Positions 49,860 to 57,243 of a DNA stretch of 57,243 nt are shown here, piece by piece; the first letter of the stretch is position 1, and every line of letters begins with the position of its first letter. The DNA is from Halobacteriales archaeon QS_8_69_26 (lineage in GTDB: Archaea > Halobacteriota > Halobacteria > Halobacteriales > SW-7-71-33), in the NCBI GenBank assembly GCA_003023195.1, contig PXRX01000002.1:2583-59825 (forward strand), given 5' to 3'. The position numbers were made by a program, and so were the translations under genes. The notes beneath the pieces were generated by a model that was given only the letters and a program-made list of their open reading frames with translations, searched no databases and was not told the DNA's origin.

Positions 49860-50051
49860 GGGTCGTTCGTACGGATAAGTACCGATCCTAAGCGTAAAAG
49901 CGTTCCGGTATCCCGGCGGCCGAAACCGTTCCCTTGGGGTAGTTTCGCGTGGTGGTAGGTACCCCTTCACACGGTCTGGCCTGACGCGGTCCCATCGCGC
50001 GACCCCACACCCGGGGACAAACGACAAGGCCGGCCGGGACGAGGTGCCGGC

Positions 50052-50567
50052 ATGCACGTCGCAGTCGGGAGCGGGAACCCCGTGAAGGTCGCCGCCACGC
50101 GGCGGGTACTCGACGCCGAACGGGTCGAGGCCGTCCCCGTCGAGTCCGGGGTCCCCGAGCAACCCGTCGGAACGGAGCAGACCGCACGCGGGGCGCGCAA
50201 CCGCGCCGGACGGGCCCTCGCGGCCGACGTCGACCCCGAGCTCGGGGTCGGGATCGAGGGCGGGGTGGCGGAACTCGACGGCGCCGACGGACTGTTCCTG
50301 ACAATGTGGGCCGCCGTCTCCGACGGGAACCGCACCGAGGTCGGTGCCGGGCCGTCGCTCCGCCTCCCGGCGCCGATCGCCGACCGAGTGCGCGACGGGG
50401 AGGAACTCGGCCCGGTGATGGACGACCGTCTCGGCCGGGAGGGCGTCGCCCGCGACCAGGGGGCGGCCGGGGTCCTCACCGGGGGAGCGATCGACAGGGA
50501 GACGGCCCTGGCGACGGCCGTCGCCGGGGCGGCCGGCCCCTTCCGGACCGACCACTACGGCGAGTGA
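50052..50567 (+). CDS. Inosine/xanthosine triphosphatase (YjjX/DUF84 family)
   Basis: This is a 171-residue house-cleaning phosphatase that removes ITP/XTP. It starts MHVAVGSGNPVKVAATRRVL with the substrate motif GSGNPVK. Further on are GIEGGVAELD (motif E-G-G) and LTGGAIDRETALATAVAGAA at the C-terminus. The length and motifs match DUF84. It is divergent from tfb. Confidence 0.9.
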   Translation: MHVAVGSGNPVKVAATRRVLDAERVEAVPVESGVPEQPVGTEQTARGARNRAGRALAADVDPELGVGIEGGVAELDGADGLFLTMWAAVSDGNRTEVGAGPSLRLPAPIADRVRDGEELGPVMDDRLGREGVARDQGAAGVLTGGAIDRETALATAVAGAAGPFRTDHYGE

Positions 50568-50615
50568 TCGCTCCCGACCGAGTTCGGTGGATCCCGTTCG
50601 GTACCGGCAGTCGGA

Positions 50616-52442
50616 TCAGTCGTCGACGGGTGCCTCCGGGGACTCCGCCGCCTCGCGGTCGGCCTCCTCAACGGCGGCGGTCAGCGAGACGTTCAGGTAC
50701 AGCATCGAGGCCACGCCGCCGGCGAGGGTGACGGCGTTCTTGACGGCGTGGTCGACGATGGCCGCCCCCAGGGCGACGCTCCAGCCGATGGGCGTCAGGC
50801 CGATGACCAGGATGGAGAAGGCGCCCTCGTAGAGTCCGATCCCGCCGGGCGAGAGCGGGAGCACCTTCGCGAGGTTGCCGACGCTGACGGCGAAGAAACA
50901 GACCGCGAGCAACTCGACCGACCCGATACTCACGTCGAAGGCCGCCAGGACGATGGCGGCGGTGAGGACGTCCAGGGTCCAGATGGCGAGGCTGGCGAGG
51001 CCCACCTGTGCGAACGACCGGCGGTCGCTCGCGACGGTCTGGACGTCCCCGGCGAACCGCTCTATCACGCCGGCGACGTAGTCGGCGTAGGTGTCCGTGC
51101 TCAGTCGGGCGACCCCGGCCCGGACCAGGTTGCGTTCGGACCGGGCGGTGACCAGGATGACGACCACCGTCAGGACCGTCGCGACGGCGACCCCGGCCGC
51201 GACGGCGACCCCGGTCTGCCCGGAGGCGGCCCGGCGACCGGCGGCCCCGAAAACCGCCTCGGCGAGGCGGCCGGTCGCGCCCGTCGCCGCCAGGCCGACG
51301 AGCATCACCCCGGCCATCGACGCGATGGTCAGCAGGTCGAACACCCGTTCGACGGCCAGCGACGCGAACCCGGACGGGTACGGCACCCCCCGCCTGGTCT
51401 TGACCACGTAGGCCCGCACGGCGTCGCCGGCGCGGGCGGGGAACACGAGGTTGCCGGTCTGGCTGATGAACACCGCGCCGGTGAGGAAGTCCCACCGCTC
51501 GTGGAACCCGATCTCGGCGAGGATGTCGCGATAGCGGATCCCCCGGAGGGGCCAGGACGCGGCGTAGACCAGCGCCGACGCCGCGACGAGTCGGGGGTCG
51601 GCCCCGGCCATCTCCTCGATGACCCTGGAGGGGTCCAGGTACTGGGTCATCAGCAGTATCGCGACCAGCGTCAGGAGGGTGCCCGCGACCACGGTCCGGC
51701 CCCTGGTAATCCGGGGCTGGACGGTCATCTGCCACCAGGTGCGCAGGACCTGGCTCCCCATGCCGAGGACGTCACGGACGAGGTCCACCTTCGAGTCGCC
51801 CTTCGGTTCCCAGTCGACGGGGAACTCGTCGACCCGGTACCCGGCCGCCTGGGCCCGGACCAGTACCTCGGTGTCCCAGAACCAGTGGTCGTCCTCGACG
51901 TCGTCCAGCAACGCGAACAGTACGGTCCGGTCGAACGCCTTGAACCCGCACTGGTGGTCCCGCAGGTCCGAGCGCAGGGACAGGCGCACGATCCGGTTGT
52001 AGACGCCGCTGGGGATCCCGCGCTTGGCAGGTCGGTCGGCCTCGTGACCTGCCATCAGCCGCGATCCCGTCGCAACGTCGTACTCCCCGGACCGGACGCT
52101 CTCTATCAACTCGGGCAGGTGGCGCATGTCCGTCGCCATGTCGGTGTCGAAGTACGCCAGCGTCCCGCCCTCCGCGTCCCGGAAGGCACGCTCCAGTGCC
52201 TTCCCGCGGCCCAGTCGCTCGTCGCTGTGGTAGTGGCGCACTCGCTCGTCCTCCCGGGCCAGCCGTTCGGCTATCTGGGGGGTGTCGTCCTCGCAACCGT
52301 CCTCGGCGACGATGACCTCGAAGCTCCCCGGGGGGAGAAACGACTCCAGGGTCTCCAGCGTGGCCGAGACGGTACCGGCGATGGTGTCGGCCTCGTTGTA
52401 GGCCGGGAGGACGACGCTCACCTCCACGCCCCCGTCGCTCAT
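50616..52442 (-). CDS. aglD: AglD-type dolichol-phosphate glycosyltransferase (GT2 plus flippase-like TM domain)
   Basis: This is a 608-residue protein. Residues 1-235 are a GT2 domain: VSVVLPAYNEADTIAGTV at the start, EVIVAEDGCEDDT, YFDTDMATDM (DxD-type) and DHQCGFKAFDR. From about 260 a polytopic domain of the LPG-synthase/UPF0104 type follows, with VFISQTGNLVFPARAGDAVR and LSPGGIGLYEGAFSILVIGL. This architecture is that of Haloferax AglD, which charges dolichol phosphate with mannose for the final sugar of the S-layer N-glycan. Other agl genes are not in this window, so the symbol is by analogy. It is convergent with the ITPase gene (48 bp). Confidence 0.88.
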   Translation of the reverse strand: MSDGGVEVSVVLPAYNEADTIAGTVSATLETLESFLPPGSFEVIVAEDGCEDDTPQIAERLAREDERVRHYHSDERLGRGKALERAFRDAEGGTLAYFDTDMATDMRHLPELIESVRSGEYDVATGSRLMAGHEADRPAKRGIPSGVYNRIVRLSLRSDLRDHQCGFKAFDRTVLFALLDDVEDDHWFWDTEVLVRAQAAGYRVDEFPVDWEPKGDSKVDLVRDVLGMGSQVLRTWWQMTVQPRITRGRTVVAGTLLTLVAILLMTQYLDPSRVIEEMAGADPRLVAASALVYAASWPLRGIRYRDILAEIGFHERWDFLTGAVFISQTGNLVFPARAGDAVRAYVVKTRRGVPYPSGFASLAVERVFDLLTIASMAGVMLVGLAATGATGRLAEAVFGAAGRRAASGQTGVAVAAGVAVATVLTVVVILVTARSERNLVRAGVARLSTDTYADYVAGVIERFAGDVQTVASDRRSFAQVGLASLAIWTLDVLTAAIVLAAFDVSIGSVELLAVCFFAVSVGNLAKVLPLSPGGIGLYEGAFSILVIGLTPIGWSVALGAAIVDHAVKNAVTLAGGVASMLYLNVSLTAAVEEADREAAESPEAPVDD

Positions 52443-52627
52443 TGCCCCGAGTTCGGCCGTCCGGCGGCATGAACCTTCTGGAGTCGCTCTCTCCCCCGGA
52501 TCGCCGGCTGTGAACGGTCCGATCCCCGGACGCCGGACGTCGTCGGCCCCTCCGGACTCCGGATCCCCACGTTACGGGTTCCCACGGGAGCGCCATCCCT
52601 TTCAACCGGGCACCGGAATGGGCGTCC

Positions 52628-52882
52628 ATGTCCGACGTGACTGCCGAGAGCGTCAGGGAGGCGTTCGACGACGCCGACGACGGCTACGAGGTGCGAACCG
52701 TCGAGGAGAACCGGTCCCAGTTCAGGGTGCTCCTCGACGAGGGATCGGTCTCGCGGGACGAGGCCGAGGACATCCTGGAGGACGCGTTCGGGGAGGGATC
52801 GGTGTTCGGCGTCGGCGTCAGCGACGAACGCGGGGAGGACGAGGGGGAGACGGTCAGGGCCGTCTCGTTCCGGGTCCGGTAA
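52628..52882 (+). CDS. Small acidic protein, unknown function
   Basis: This is an 84-residue protein (MSDVTAESVREAFDDADDGY) with a helix-rich acidic body (VSRDEAEDILEDAFGEGSVF) and a short C-terminal strand AVSFRVR. The codon and amino-acid composition are typical of haloarchaeal genes, and it is divergent from aglD. No family recognised. Confidence 0.6.
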   Translation: MSDVTAESVREAFDDADDGYEVRTVEENRSQFRVLLDEGSVSRDEAEDILEDAFGEGSVFGVGVSDERGEDEGETVRAVSFRVR

Positions 52883-53052
52883 CTGTTCCTTCCGGACTCA
52901 CTGGATCGGTCGTCCGGCCGGTGTCGGTTCCCGTTCACGGATCGCTCGTCTGGCGTACTGTCCCGTCCACGCCCGGAGTTTCGTCGGAGCCCGGACGGAG
53001 TTTGAACGAATTTTGAATAACGCTTAATCGAGGGGCTCGGGAAGCACCGCCC

Positions 53053-53745
53053 ATGACGGACTCCGACGGCGCGAACGGCGACGATACGCACGCTACCTCG
53101 TCCAGACGGACGGTAATCGCGGCTGCCGGGGGGATCGGTGCGAGCCTGGCGGCCGGCTGTCTCGGTGGCGACTCCGGCGGCGGTGGCGACTCCGGCGGCG
53201 GTGGCGATTCCGGCGACGACGGCGAGGGTGGAATGGACGACGGGACAATGGAAGGCGACGGTACCACGGAAGACGAGGGCGGCATGGACGACGGAACCGA
53301 CTCGACGGAGGACGGGAGCATGAAGCCCGACTCCTGGCGATCGGTCCAGTTGAGCACCGTCCGCGGTGACGAGACGTTCACCGTCGACGGGTTCGACAAA
53401 CCCGTCGTGCTCCAGTCGTTCGCGGTGTGGTGCCCGAAGTGCGAACGCCAGTCGAAGGAACTGAAGAACATGGACGACCCGGCCGTCGTGGTCGGCCTCA
53501 ACACCGACCCCAACGAGGACGAGGCGAAGGTCCGCCAGCACGCCGAGGACAACGGCTTCGACTGGCGGTTCGCGGTCGCCCCGACCGAGATGACCGACCT
53601 GCTCATCGACGAGTTCGGGCCGACCGTCACGAACGCACCGAGCACTCCCGTCATCGTCGCCTGCCAGGACGGCCCGGCGACGATGATGGCCGGCCGCGGG
53701 ATCAACTCGATTTCGGACATCCAGGACGCGATGGACGACTGCTGA
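53053..53745 (+). CDS. TlpA-like thioredoxin lipoprotein
   Basis: This is a 230-residue lipoprotein. The Tat/lipobox signal is SSRRTVIAAAGGIGASLAAG followed by Cys36. Residues 38-90 are a Gly/Asp/Glu/Met-rich linker with repeats (GGGGDSGGG, EGGMDDGTMEGDG). The thioredoxin domain runs from about 95 with the redox pair Cys127-x2-Cys130 in AVWCPKCERQSKEL and the cis-Pro region NAPSTPVIVAC. It would act outside the membrane on disulfides. Its stop overlaps the CcdA gene by one base (TGATG), so the two form a functional pair: CcdA passes electrons to this protein. Confidence 0.88.
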   Translation: MTDSDGANGDDTHATSSRRTVIAAAGGIGASLAAGCLGGDSGGGGDSGGGGDSGDDGEGGMDDGTMEGDGTTEDEGGMDDGTDSTEDGSMKPDSWRSVQLSTVRGDETFTVDGFDKPVVLQSFAVWCPKCERQSKELKNMDDPAVVVGLNTDPNEDEAKVRQHAEDNGFDWRFAVAPTEMTDLLIDEFGPTVTNAPSTPVIVACQDGPATMMAGRGINSISDIQDAMDDC

Positions 53746-54419
53746 TGGGCGTCGTCTCGGCCGCCATCACGTCGTTCTCGCTCGGGCTAGCGACGCCGCT
53801 GTCGGCGGTGTGCGTCATCCCGCTCTATCCCGGGTTCCTGGCGTTCCTCTCGAACCAGGACGACGACGCCCCATCGGTCGCCGTCCTCGGGGTGCTGGTG
53901 GCGCTGGGAGCCATCGCCTTCATGGCCGGGATCGGTGTCCTCTTCACGACGATACTGGGAACGTCGCTGACGACGGTCACCGGGGTCGTCTCACCGATCG
54001 CGTTCGGTATTCTCGCGGTCCTCGGGGTGGTCCTGGCCCTGGACCTGCACCCCCAGTCGCGCCTGCCGTCCGTCGAGCCGCCACAGACGCAGTACCCCTC
54101 GGTGTCGGCGTTCGCCTACGGCGCGTTCTTCGGCGCGATCGTCCTCCCGTGCAACCCAGGGTTCATCTCGGTGTTCTTCGCCAGGGCCTTCCTCTTCTCG
54201 GACCCGGTGTCGAGCATCGCCAACTTCGGGGCCTTCGGCCTCGGGATGGCGACCCCCCTGCTGGCGTTCGTGGTCGTCTCGGAGCCCTGGCGGGACCGGG
54301 TGCTCGGGATCCTGACGGGCAACCGCCGGGCGGTCAACGCCGTCACCGGGGTCGTGTTGCTCGCCATCTCGCTGTACTACCTCCTGTTTACCTTCGAGGT
54401 GCTGGGGCCTCTCGGGTGA
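53745..54419 (+). CDS. CcdA/DsbD-like membrane electron transporter
   Basis: This is a 224-residue protein with six TM segments. Start ATG at 53745 overlaps the preceding stop (TGATG). The two essential cysteines lie in TM1 (LSAVCVIPLYPGFLAFL) and TM4 (VLPCNPGFISVFFARAFLF), each next to Pro as in CcdA. The protein carries reducing equivalents from cytosolic thioredoxin across the membrane to extracellular thiol proteins, here most likely the adjacent TlpA-like lipoprotein. In some organisms it serves cytochrome c assembly; no cyt c genes are nearby. An IS200/IS605 element lies 44 bp downstream. Confidence 0.9.
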   Translation: MGVVSAAITSFSLGLATPLSAVCVIPLYPGFLAFLSNQDDDAPSVAVLGVLVALGAIAFMAGIGVLFTTILGTSLTTVTGVVSPIAFGILAVLGVVLALDLHPQSRLPSVEPPQTQYPSVSAFAYGAFFGAIVLPCNPGFISVFFARAFLFSDPVSSIANFGAFGLGMATPLLAFVVVSEPWRDRVLGILTGNRRAVNAVTGVVLLAISLYYLLFTFEVLGPLG

Positions 54420-54459
54420 CGGGGCGTCTCGGACACCCTCCTGCCGAGGAGTCGGCGAC

Positions 54460-54640
54460 CGCTGACATCCTCCAACGGCTAAAGCCGTGGGGTTCCCCCA
54501 CTGGGGGTTGAATCCACGGAAACGGAGAGGTTCGCAGGTTCCTCGTCACGGTGGACAATGACCTGCGTTTCGGGCTGTGCCAGTACAGCCCCCGCCTCGG
54601 ACAGCGGTTTCGAGAACTTGCCCAAGGCTCGTTTGCCGAT
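54460..54640 (-). ncRNA. Putative omega RNA from tnpB 3' end
   Basis: In IS605 elements the guide (omega) RNA of TnpB is made from the 3' end of tnpB through the right end. The same layout is present here: the terminal hairpin at 54475-54488 and the GC stem CCCCCACTGGGGG (54496-54508) are in place. Limits are estimated; no experiment supports it, and the TnpB may be inactive. Confidence 0.3.
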
Positions 54641-55633
54641 GTTCAGCGCACCGTTCTTGTCTGCGTTATCGTCCAGCCCACACTCGGGACACTCGAATTG
54701 TCCTTGCGTTTCTCGGACGCCCTCGCAGGCACACCGATTGCACGTCTTCGACGTGTTGTATTCTTCGACCAACTGCACGTCGATACCCGTGTCGTGTGCC
54801 TTGTACCCGATGTAGTTGAACAGGCGGGCGAACGGCATCTTGTGGGTCTTGTCGTTGACGTACCGTCCCTTGTCGTTGTCCGTGCGAATCCCGCCGAGGT
54901 CGCCCACGACGATAACCGCGTTCCGCTCCTCGGCGTCCTCCACGATCTGTCGAGCAATCTTGTGGAGACGGTCGTCCACCTTCCGCGCTTCCGCGTCACC
55001 GATGCGGTCGACAACTTGCTGTCCCTGTCGGGGTTTCGCCTTCCCGATGGATTTCCGCAGTTGCTTGTAGTGTTCGCGGATGCGACGAACTTCCTCGCCG
55101 TAGAAGGTGGTCTTGCGGTCGGAGAGGAACGCGCAGGTGGCAACCCACCGTGCCCCCATGTCGATGGCGAGTACGTCGTCGTACTCGTCGGATACGGTCA
55201 CAGACCGTTTGACGACGAGATGCACGTACCAGTCACCACCACGGCGCACAAGTTCGCTGTCCCGAATATTACCCTCACGGATAAGGGCTTCGTCCTTGTG
55301 CGGAACGTGGGCAGGACACCAGATGGAGTTGCCCTGTCCACGGTCAGGGTCGTAGACGGGTACTTTCACCCACCACGACGATAACACTGTGTCCTCGTCG
55401 TAGTCTATATCCAGTACGTCGTTGCGGAGAACGACGGGCTGTTTGGTGTCTTCGTTTGGGTCTTTCTGTTGCTGGACTCTCGACGCCTGCTGTTTGGTCG
55501 CGGAGTAGAGGTCGGCGTCTCCACCGTGAACTTCGGTCTGGAACGCCTCGTACTCGCGGGCGAGCAGGTCGGCTTTCCTGTTGGTCAGCGAGTGGAGTTT
55601 GACCCGCACCGTGGTTGAGACGTTCCGTTGCAT
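54479..55633 (-). CDS. tnpB: TnpB RNA-guided nuclease (IS200/IS605), RuvC-II Glu replaced
   Basis: This is a 384-residue TnpB. RuvC-I Asp158 is in LAIDMGARWVAT and RuvC-III Asp325 in NADKNGALNIGKRA. The zinc ribbon Cys298-x2-Cys301...Cys315-x2-Cys318 (CNRC, CPEC) is intact. The RuvC-II motif, usually V-E-D-L, reads VVGDLGGIR, so the catalytic Glu is Gly244. Glu290/Glu291 in LVEEYNTSKTCNRC could replace it, as TnpB and Fanzor proteins with relocated Glu are known. Its ATG lies 2 bp after the tnpA stop. It normally uses an omega RNA to cut the empty donor site and aid element retention. Confidence 0.9.
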   Translation of the reverse strand: MQRNVSTTVRVKLHSLTNRKADLLAREYEAFQTEVHGGDADLYSATKQQASRVQQQKDPNEDTKQPVVLRNDVLDIDYDEDTVLSSWWVKVPVYDPDRGQGNSIWCPAHVPHKDEALIREGNIRDSELVRRGGDWYVHLVVKRSVTVSDEYDDVLAIDMGARWVATCAFLSDRKTTFYGEEVRRIREHYKQLRKSIGKAKPRQGQQVVDRIGDAEARKVDDRLHKIARQIVEDAEERNAVIVVGDLGGIRTDNDKGRYVNDKTHKMPFARLFNYIGYKAHDTGIDVQLVEEYNTSKTCNRCACEGVRETQGQFECPECGLDDNADKNGALNIGKRALGKFSKPLSEAGAVLAQPETQVIVHRDEEPANLSVSVDSTPSGGTPRL

Positions 55634-55635
55634 GA

Positions 55636-56025
55636 CTACTCACCTGCTTGGGCGTCGATGTACTCCTCGATGACCTCGCTGGACACGTCACCCGCAGTTG
55701 AGACGAAGTACGAGCGCGTCCATAACGAAGGCAAGCCGAAGTCGAACTCGTCGCGGAGGTGGCGCGAGGAGTAGCCTTTGACCTGTTGCATTATTTTGTT
55801 CGGGGCGAGCGTCGGGTCGCCCGTGATGAACAGGTGTACGTGGTCGGGACGAATCGCCAACTCCAGTATCTCTAAGTCGAGTTCGTCGGCCTTGTCCTCG
55901 ATGAGTTCTTCGAGACGGTCACGTACCTCGCCGTCAAGTACCGACTTACGGTACTTCGGACACCAGATGAAGTGGTACTGGAGTTTGTGGATGTTGGTAC
56001 GTGCCCTGTCGAACCCACGAGGCAT
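55636..56025 (-). CDS. tnpA: TnpA HUH/Y1 transposase of IS200/IS605
   Basis: This is a 129-residue transposase (MPRGFDRARTNIHKLQYHFI); a Met at 56049 would add eight residues. The HUH motif is His62-Val-His64 in RPDHVHLFI, and the catalytic Tyr122 is in SSEVIEEYIDAQ. YHFIWCPKYRK is the usual N-terminal block. All catalytic residues are present, so the element could still be mobile by single-strand transposition. The stop is 2 bp before tnpB. Confidence 0.92.
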   Translation of the reverse strand: MPRGFDRARTNIHKLQYHFIWCPKYRKSVLDGEVRDRLEELIEDKADELDLEILELAIRPDHVHLFITGDPTLAPNKIMQQVKGYSSRHLRDEFDFGLPSLWTRSYFVSTAGDVSSEVIEEYIDAQAGE

Positions 56026-56285
56026 CGTCAGTATATAGAAATAACTCACCTAAAGATGTTATGCAACCATCCAACCCCCGCCGTGGCTACGAACGTGGAC
56101 AGATTCCCAGTTGTCGGCTTCATCCCACCCGTGAACGGTGGGCTTTCGCCTCGAAGCTCTGTAACTACCCCTTCCGATGGTAATCGAAGCGTTTCAGTAG
56201 AAATGAGCGATATTATAGGTCTGTCAAGAATACAACTGTGTAAAGTGGCCACAACGGCTATCCGCTCCCCTCCCGACTGGCCCCT

Positions 56286-56669
56286 GTGCGCGCCGTCCAC
56301 GAGCCGGCCGACGGAACCCAGCGGACGCTCGCCACCACCGTCGAGTTCGCCGACGGCCTCCTCTCGCAGGGGCGGGGACTGATGTTCCGGCGGTCGGTGC
56401 CCGACGACTACGCGCTCGTCTTCCGGTTCGGGCGTGTCTCGGTCCGGGGCCTGCACATGGTGTTCGTCCCGTTCGACATCGACGCGCTGTGGCTCGTGGA
56501 CGGTGAGGTGCAGGCGACGAAGCGGCTGCGGGCGTGGCGCGGCGTCGGCCGGGCGCGGGCCGACACCGTCCTCGAACTGCCCGCCGGCGCGGCCGACGGC
56601 GTCGAACCGGGTGACCGGGTCCGCGTGCTGGATGACGACGGGTCGGACGGAACGAGTGGCGGCGGATGA
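56286..56669 (+). CDS. DUF192 family protein
   Basis: This is a 127-residue protein with GTG start at 56286. The DUF192 blocks are complete: VEFADGLLSQGRGLMFRRSV, VPFDIDALWLVDGEVQATKR, LRAWRGVGRARADTVLELPA and GAADGVEPGDRV. The fold is a small beta-barrel of unknown role found in bacteria and archaea, often secreted, but no signal peptide is visible here. TATA-like GATATTATAGG at about 56209-56219 lies upstream, just inside the former flank of the IS element. Confidence 0.86.
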   Translation: MRAVHEPADGTQRTLATTVEFADGLLSQGRGLMFRRSVPDDYALVFRFGRVSVRGLHMVFVPFDIDALWLVDGEVQATKRLRAWRGVGRARADTVLELPAGAADGVEPGDRVRVLDDDGSDGTSGGG

Positions 56670-56723
56670 GACGGCGTCGCGAACCACCGAAACCGTCAGG
56701 TCGAACGCGCTCCTGCTCCGGGT

Positions 56724-57114
56724 ATGCACAGCGACGGCGTCGTCAGCGGCATCCACGTCGCTCCCGAGGCGGGCGCGCCGGTGTGCCCTCACCCTCATCG
56801 AGCGCGAGGCCCTCGACGCGGTCGAGGCCGACTACGGTTTCGCCCTCGGACCGGGCGTTCACCGCCGCAACGTTACGACCGAGGGCGTCGCGCTCGCTCA
56901 CCTCGTCGGCGAGCGGTTCCGGGTCGGCGAGGCGGTCTGTGTCGGCACGGAGCGGTGCGAGCCCTGCGCGTACCTGGAGCGGCACCTCGAGCGTGAGGGG
57001 GTCCGCGAGGCGCTGGTCCACCGGGGCGGGCTCCGGGCACGCATCGTAGCGGGCGGAACGGTCGCCGTCGGGGACGCGGTCGGGACGGCCGGTGTGGGCG
57101 AGCGAACGAACTGA
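56724..57114 (+). pseudogene. MOSC-domain protein gene with internal deletion and frameshift
   Basis: The first frame gives MHSDGVVSGIHVAPEAGAPV, the normal start of haloarchaeal MOSC proteins. It then shifts by one frame into ALTLIEREALDAVEADYGFA, HRRNVTTEGVALAHLVGERF, VGTERCEPCAYLE and LVHRGGLRARIVAGG, which are the C-terminal MOSC blocks with the conserved Cys in RCEPCAYL. Between them about 30-35 residues of the domain (the part with the glycine-rich GDRY-type block) are missing. The junction is near 56777-56785 (GCGCCGGTG then TGCCCTCACC). A deletion not divisible by three explains both the loss and the frameshift. MOSC proteins bind molybdenum cofactor sulfur. Confidence 0.82.
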
Positions 57115-57178
57115 ACGGACGTCGAGTCTCGACCGGCAGACCGGTGGATTGAACGGCGCTGGGGCCTTCTCGACCCAC

Positions 57179-57243
57179 ATGAACGAGCCGGGATTCCAGT
57201 CGGTCATGGACCAGGCGACACTCGCCGACCGGGTCGAATCCGG
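57179..57243 (+). CDS. Start of an unidentified gene (cut by window edge)
   Basis: An ATG at 57179 opens a frame of 21 residues (MNEPGFQSVMDQATLADRVE) to the window end. It follows the MOSC pseudogene by 64 bp. Nothing in the visible part identifies the family. Confidence 0.4.
   Translation, partial: MNEPGFQSVMDQATLADRVES

Larger units (their letters stand above)
54463..56160 (-). mobile_element. IS200/IS605 family element (tnpA plus tnpB)
   Basis: This is an element of about 1.7 kb carrying tnpA then tnpB on the minus strand. The right end has the hairpin ACGGCTAAAGCCGT (54475-54488), which overlaps the tnpB stop, followed outside by GGATGTCAG (minus strand). The left end has the hairpin CCCACC-CGTGAAC-GGTGGG (56124-56142). 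As in the family, there are no inverted terminal repeats or target duplication. Exact ends are estimated. It sits between ccdA and the DUF192 gene. Confidence 0.85.

Noticed and set aside
50748..52472. 574-residue plus-strand frame opposite aglD
   Set aside because: Antisense shadow without motifs; aglD is fully recognisable on the minus strand.

Overview
The window is a chromosomal segment of a haloarchaeon (class Halobacteria). It is very GC-rich and its proteins are mostly acidic (Asp/Glu-rich). It carries archaeal information-processing genes (TFB, the replication factor C large subunit, Pus10), Tat-exported lipoproteins, an AglD-like dolichol-phosphate glycosyltransferase, an archaeal-type glyceraldehyde-3-phosphate dehydrogenase, haloarchaeal small zinc-finger and HTH families, and leaderless AT-rich promoters. 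No rRNA, tRNA or CRISPR array was seen. Genus cannot be decided from the sequence alone.

Layout. 1-1607: the cut-off N-terminus of an IS630-type transposase, an AT-rich gap, and a lipoprotein that ends in two PQQ-propeller-like repeats. 1.7-8.7 kb: a molybdenum hydroxylase cluster, coxG-coxS-coxL-coxM on the minus strand, divergent from moeA (with a His-rich N-terminus) and mocA. The large subunit carries the form II signature AYRGAGR. 8.8-17.6 kb: pus10, rfcL, a coiled-coil membrane protein, small membrane proteins, a decayed membrane dipeptidase and glutamate dehydrogenase. 18-22.8 kb: a 1003-residue Tat-exported esterase, then a TetR gene divergent from a DUF4188/SHOCT pair across a perfect 14-bp palindrome. 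22.8-33 kb: a CitE-like lyase, an HTH membrane regulator, an AhpD-like protein, a HypE/ThiL-like protein, MaoC, a RIO-like kinase, Hsp20, GAPDH, a Tat-exported protein with its membrane partner, Nudix and an M29-like aminopeptidase.

33-38 kb holds the oddest material. It has a basic Gln/Gly-rich repeat protein with five copies of a GGxHS...RDPxTGxFxG motif, then a 169-bp MITE-like insertion with 20-bp terminal inverted repeats and a CTTTTA duplication that coincides with the TATA element of the next gene, then two PCMT-like methyltransferases flanking a third methyltransferase. 38-54.4 kb: a GT87-like membrane glycosyltransferase, an acyl-CoA carboxyltransferase, a Tat-exported zinc phospholipase C-like protein, a cluster of small genes, an M20 peptidase, an alkaline-phosphatase-superfamily protein, aroD, tfb, an inosine/xanthosine triphosphatase, aglD, and a TlpA-like lipoprotein coupled to CcdA. 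54.4-57.2 kb: an IS200/IS605 element whose TnpB lacks the usual RuvC-II glutamate, DUF192, a MOSC gene with an internal deletion, and the start of another gene.

A 20-bp element of the form TTACNGTAA-NN-TTACNGTAA (half-sites exactly 11 bp apart) occurs in intergenic gaps at 15146, 25397, 37191, 37223 and 47651, with a weaker direct-repeat version at 8764. Four of these loci lie 60-80 bp before a start codon and one lies between convergent genes. This is the strongest candidate here for an undescribed regulatory or chromosome-organising signal. Short imperfect tandem repeats of 26-39 bp also recur between genes.
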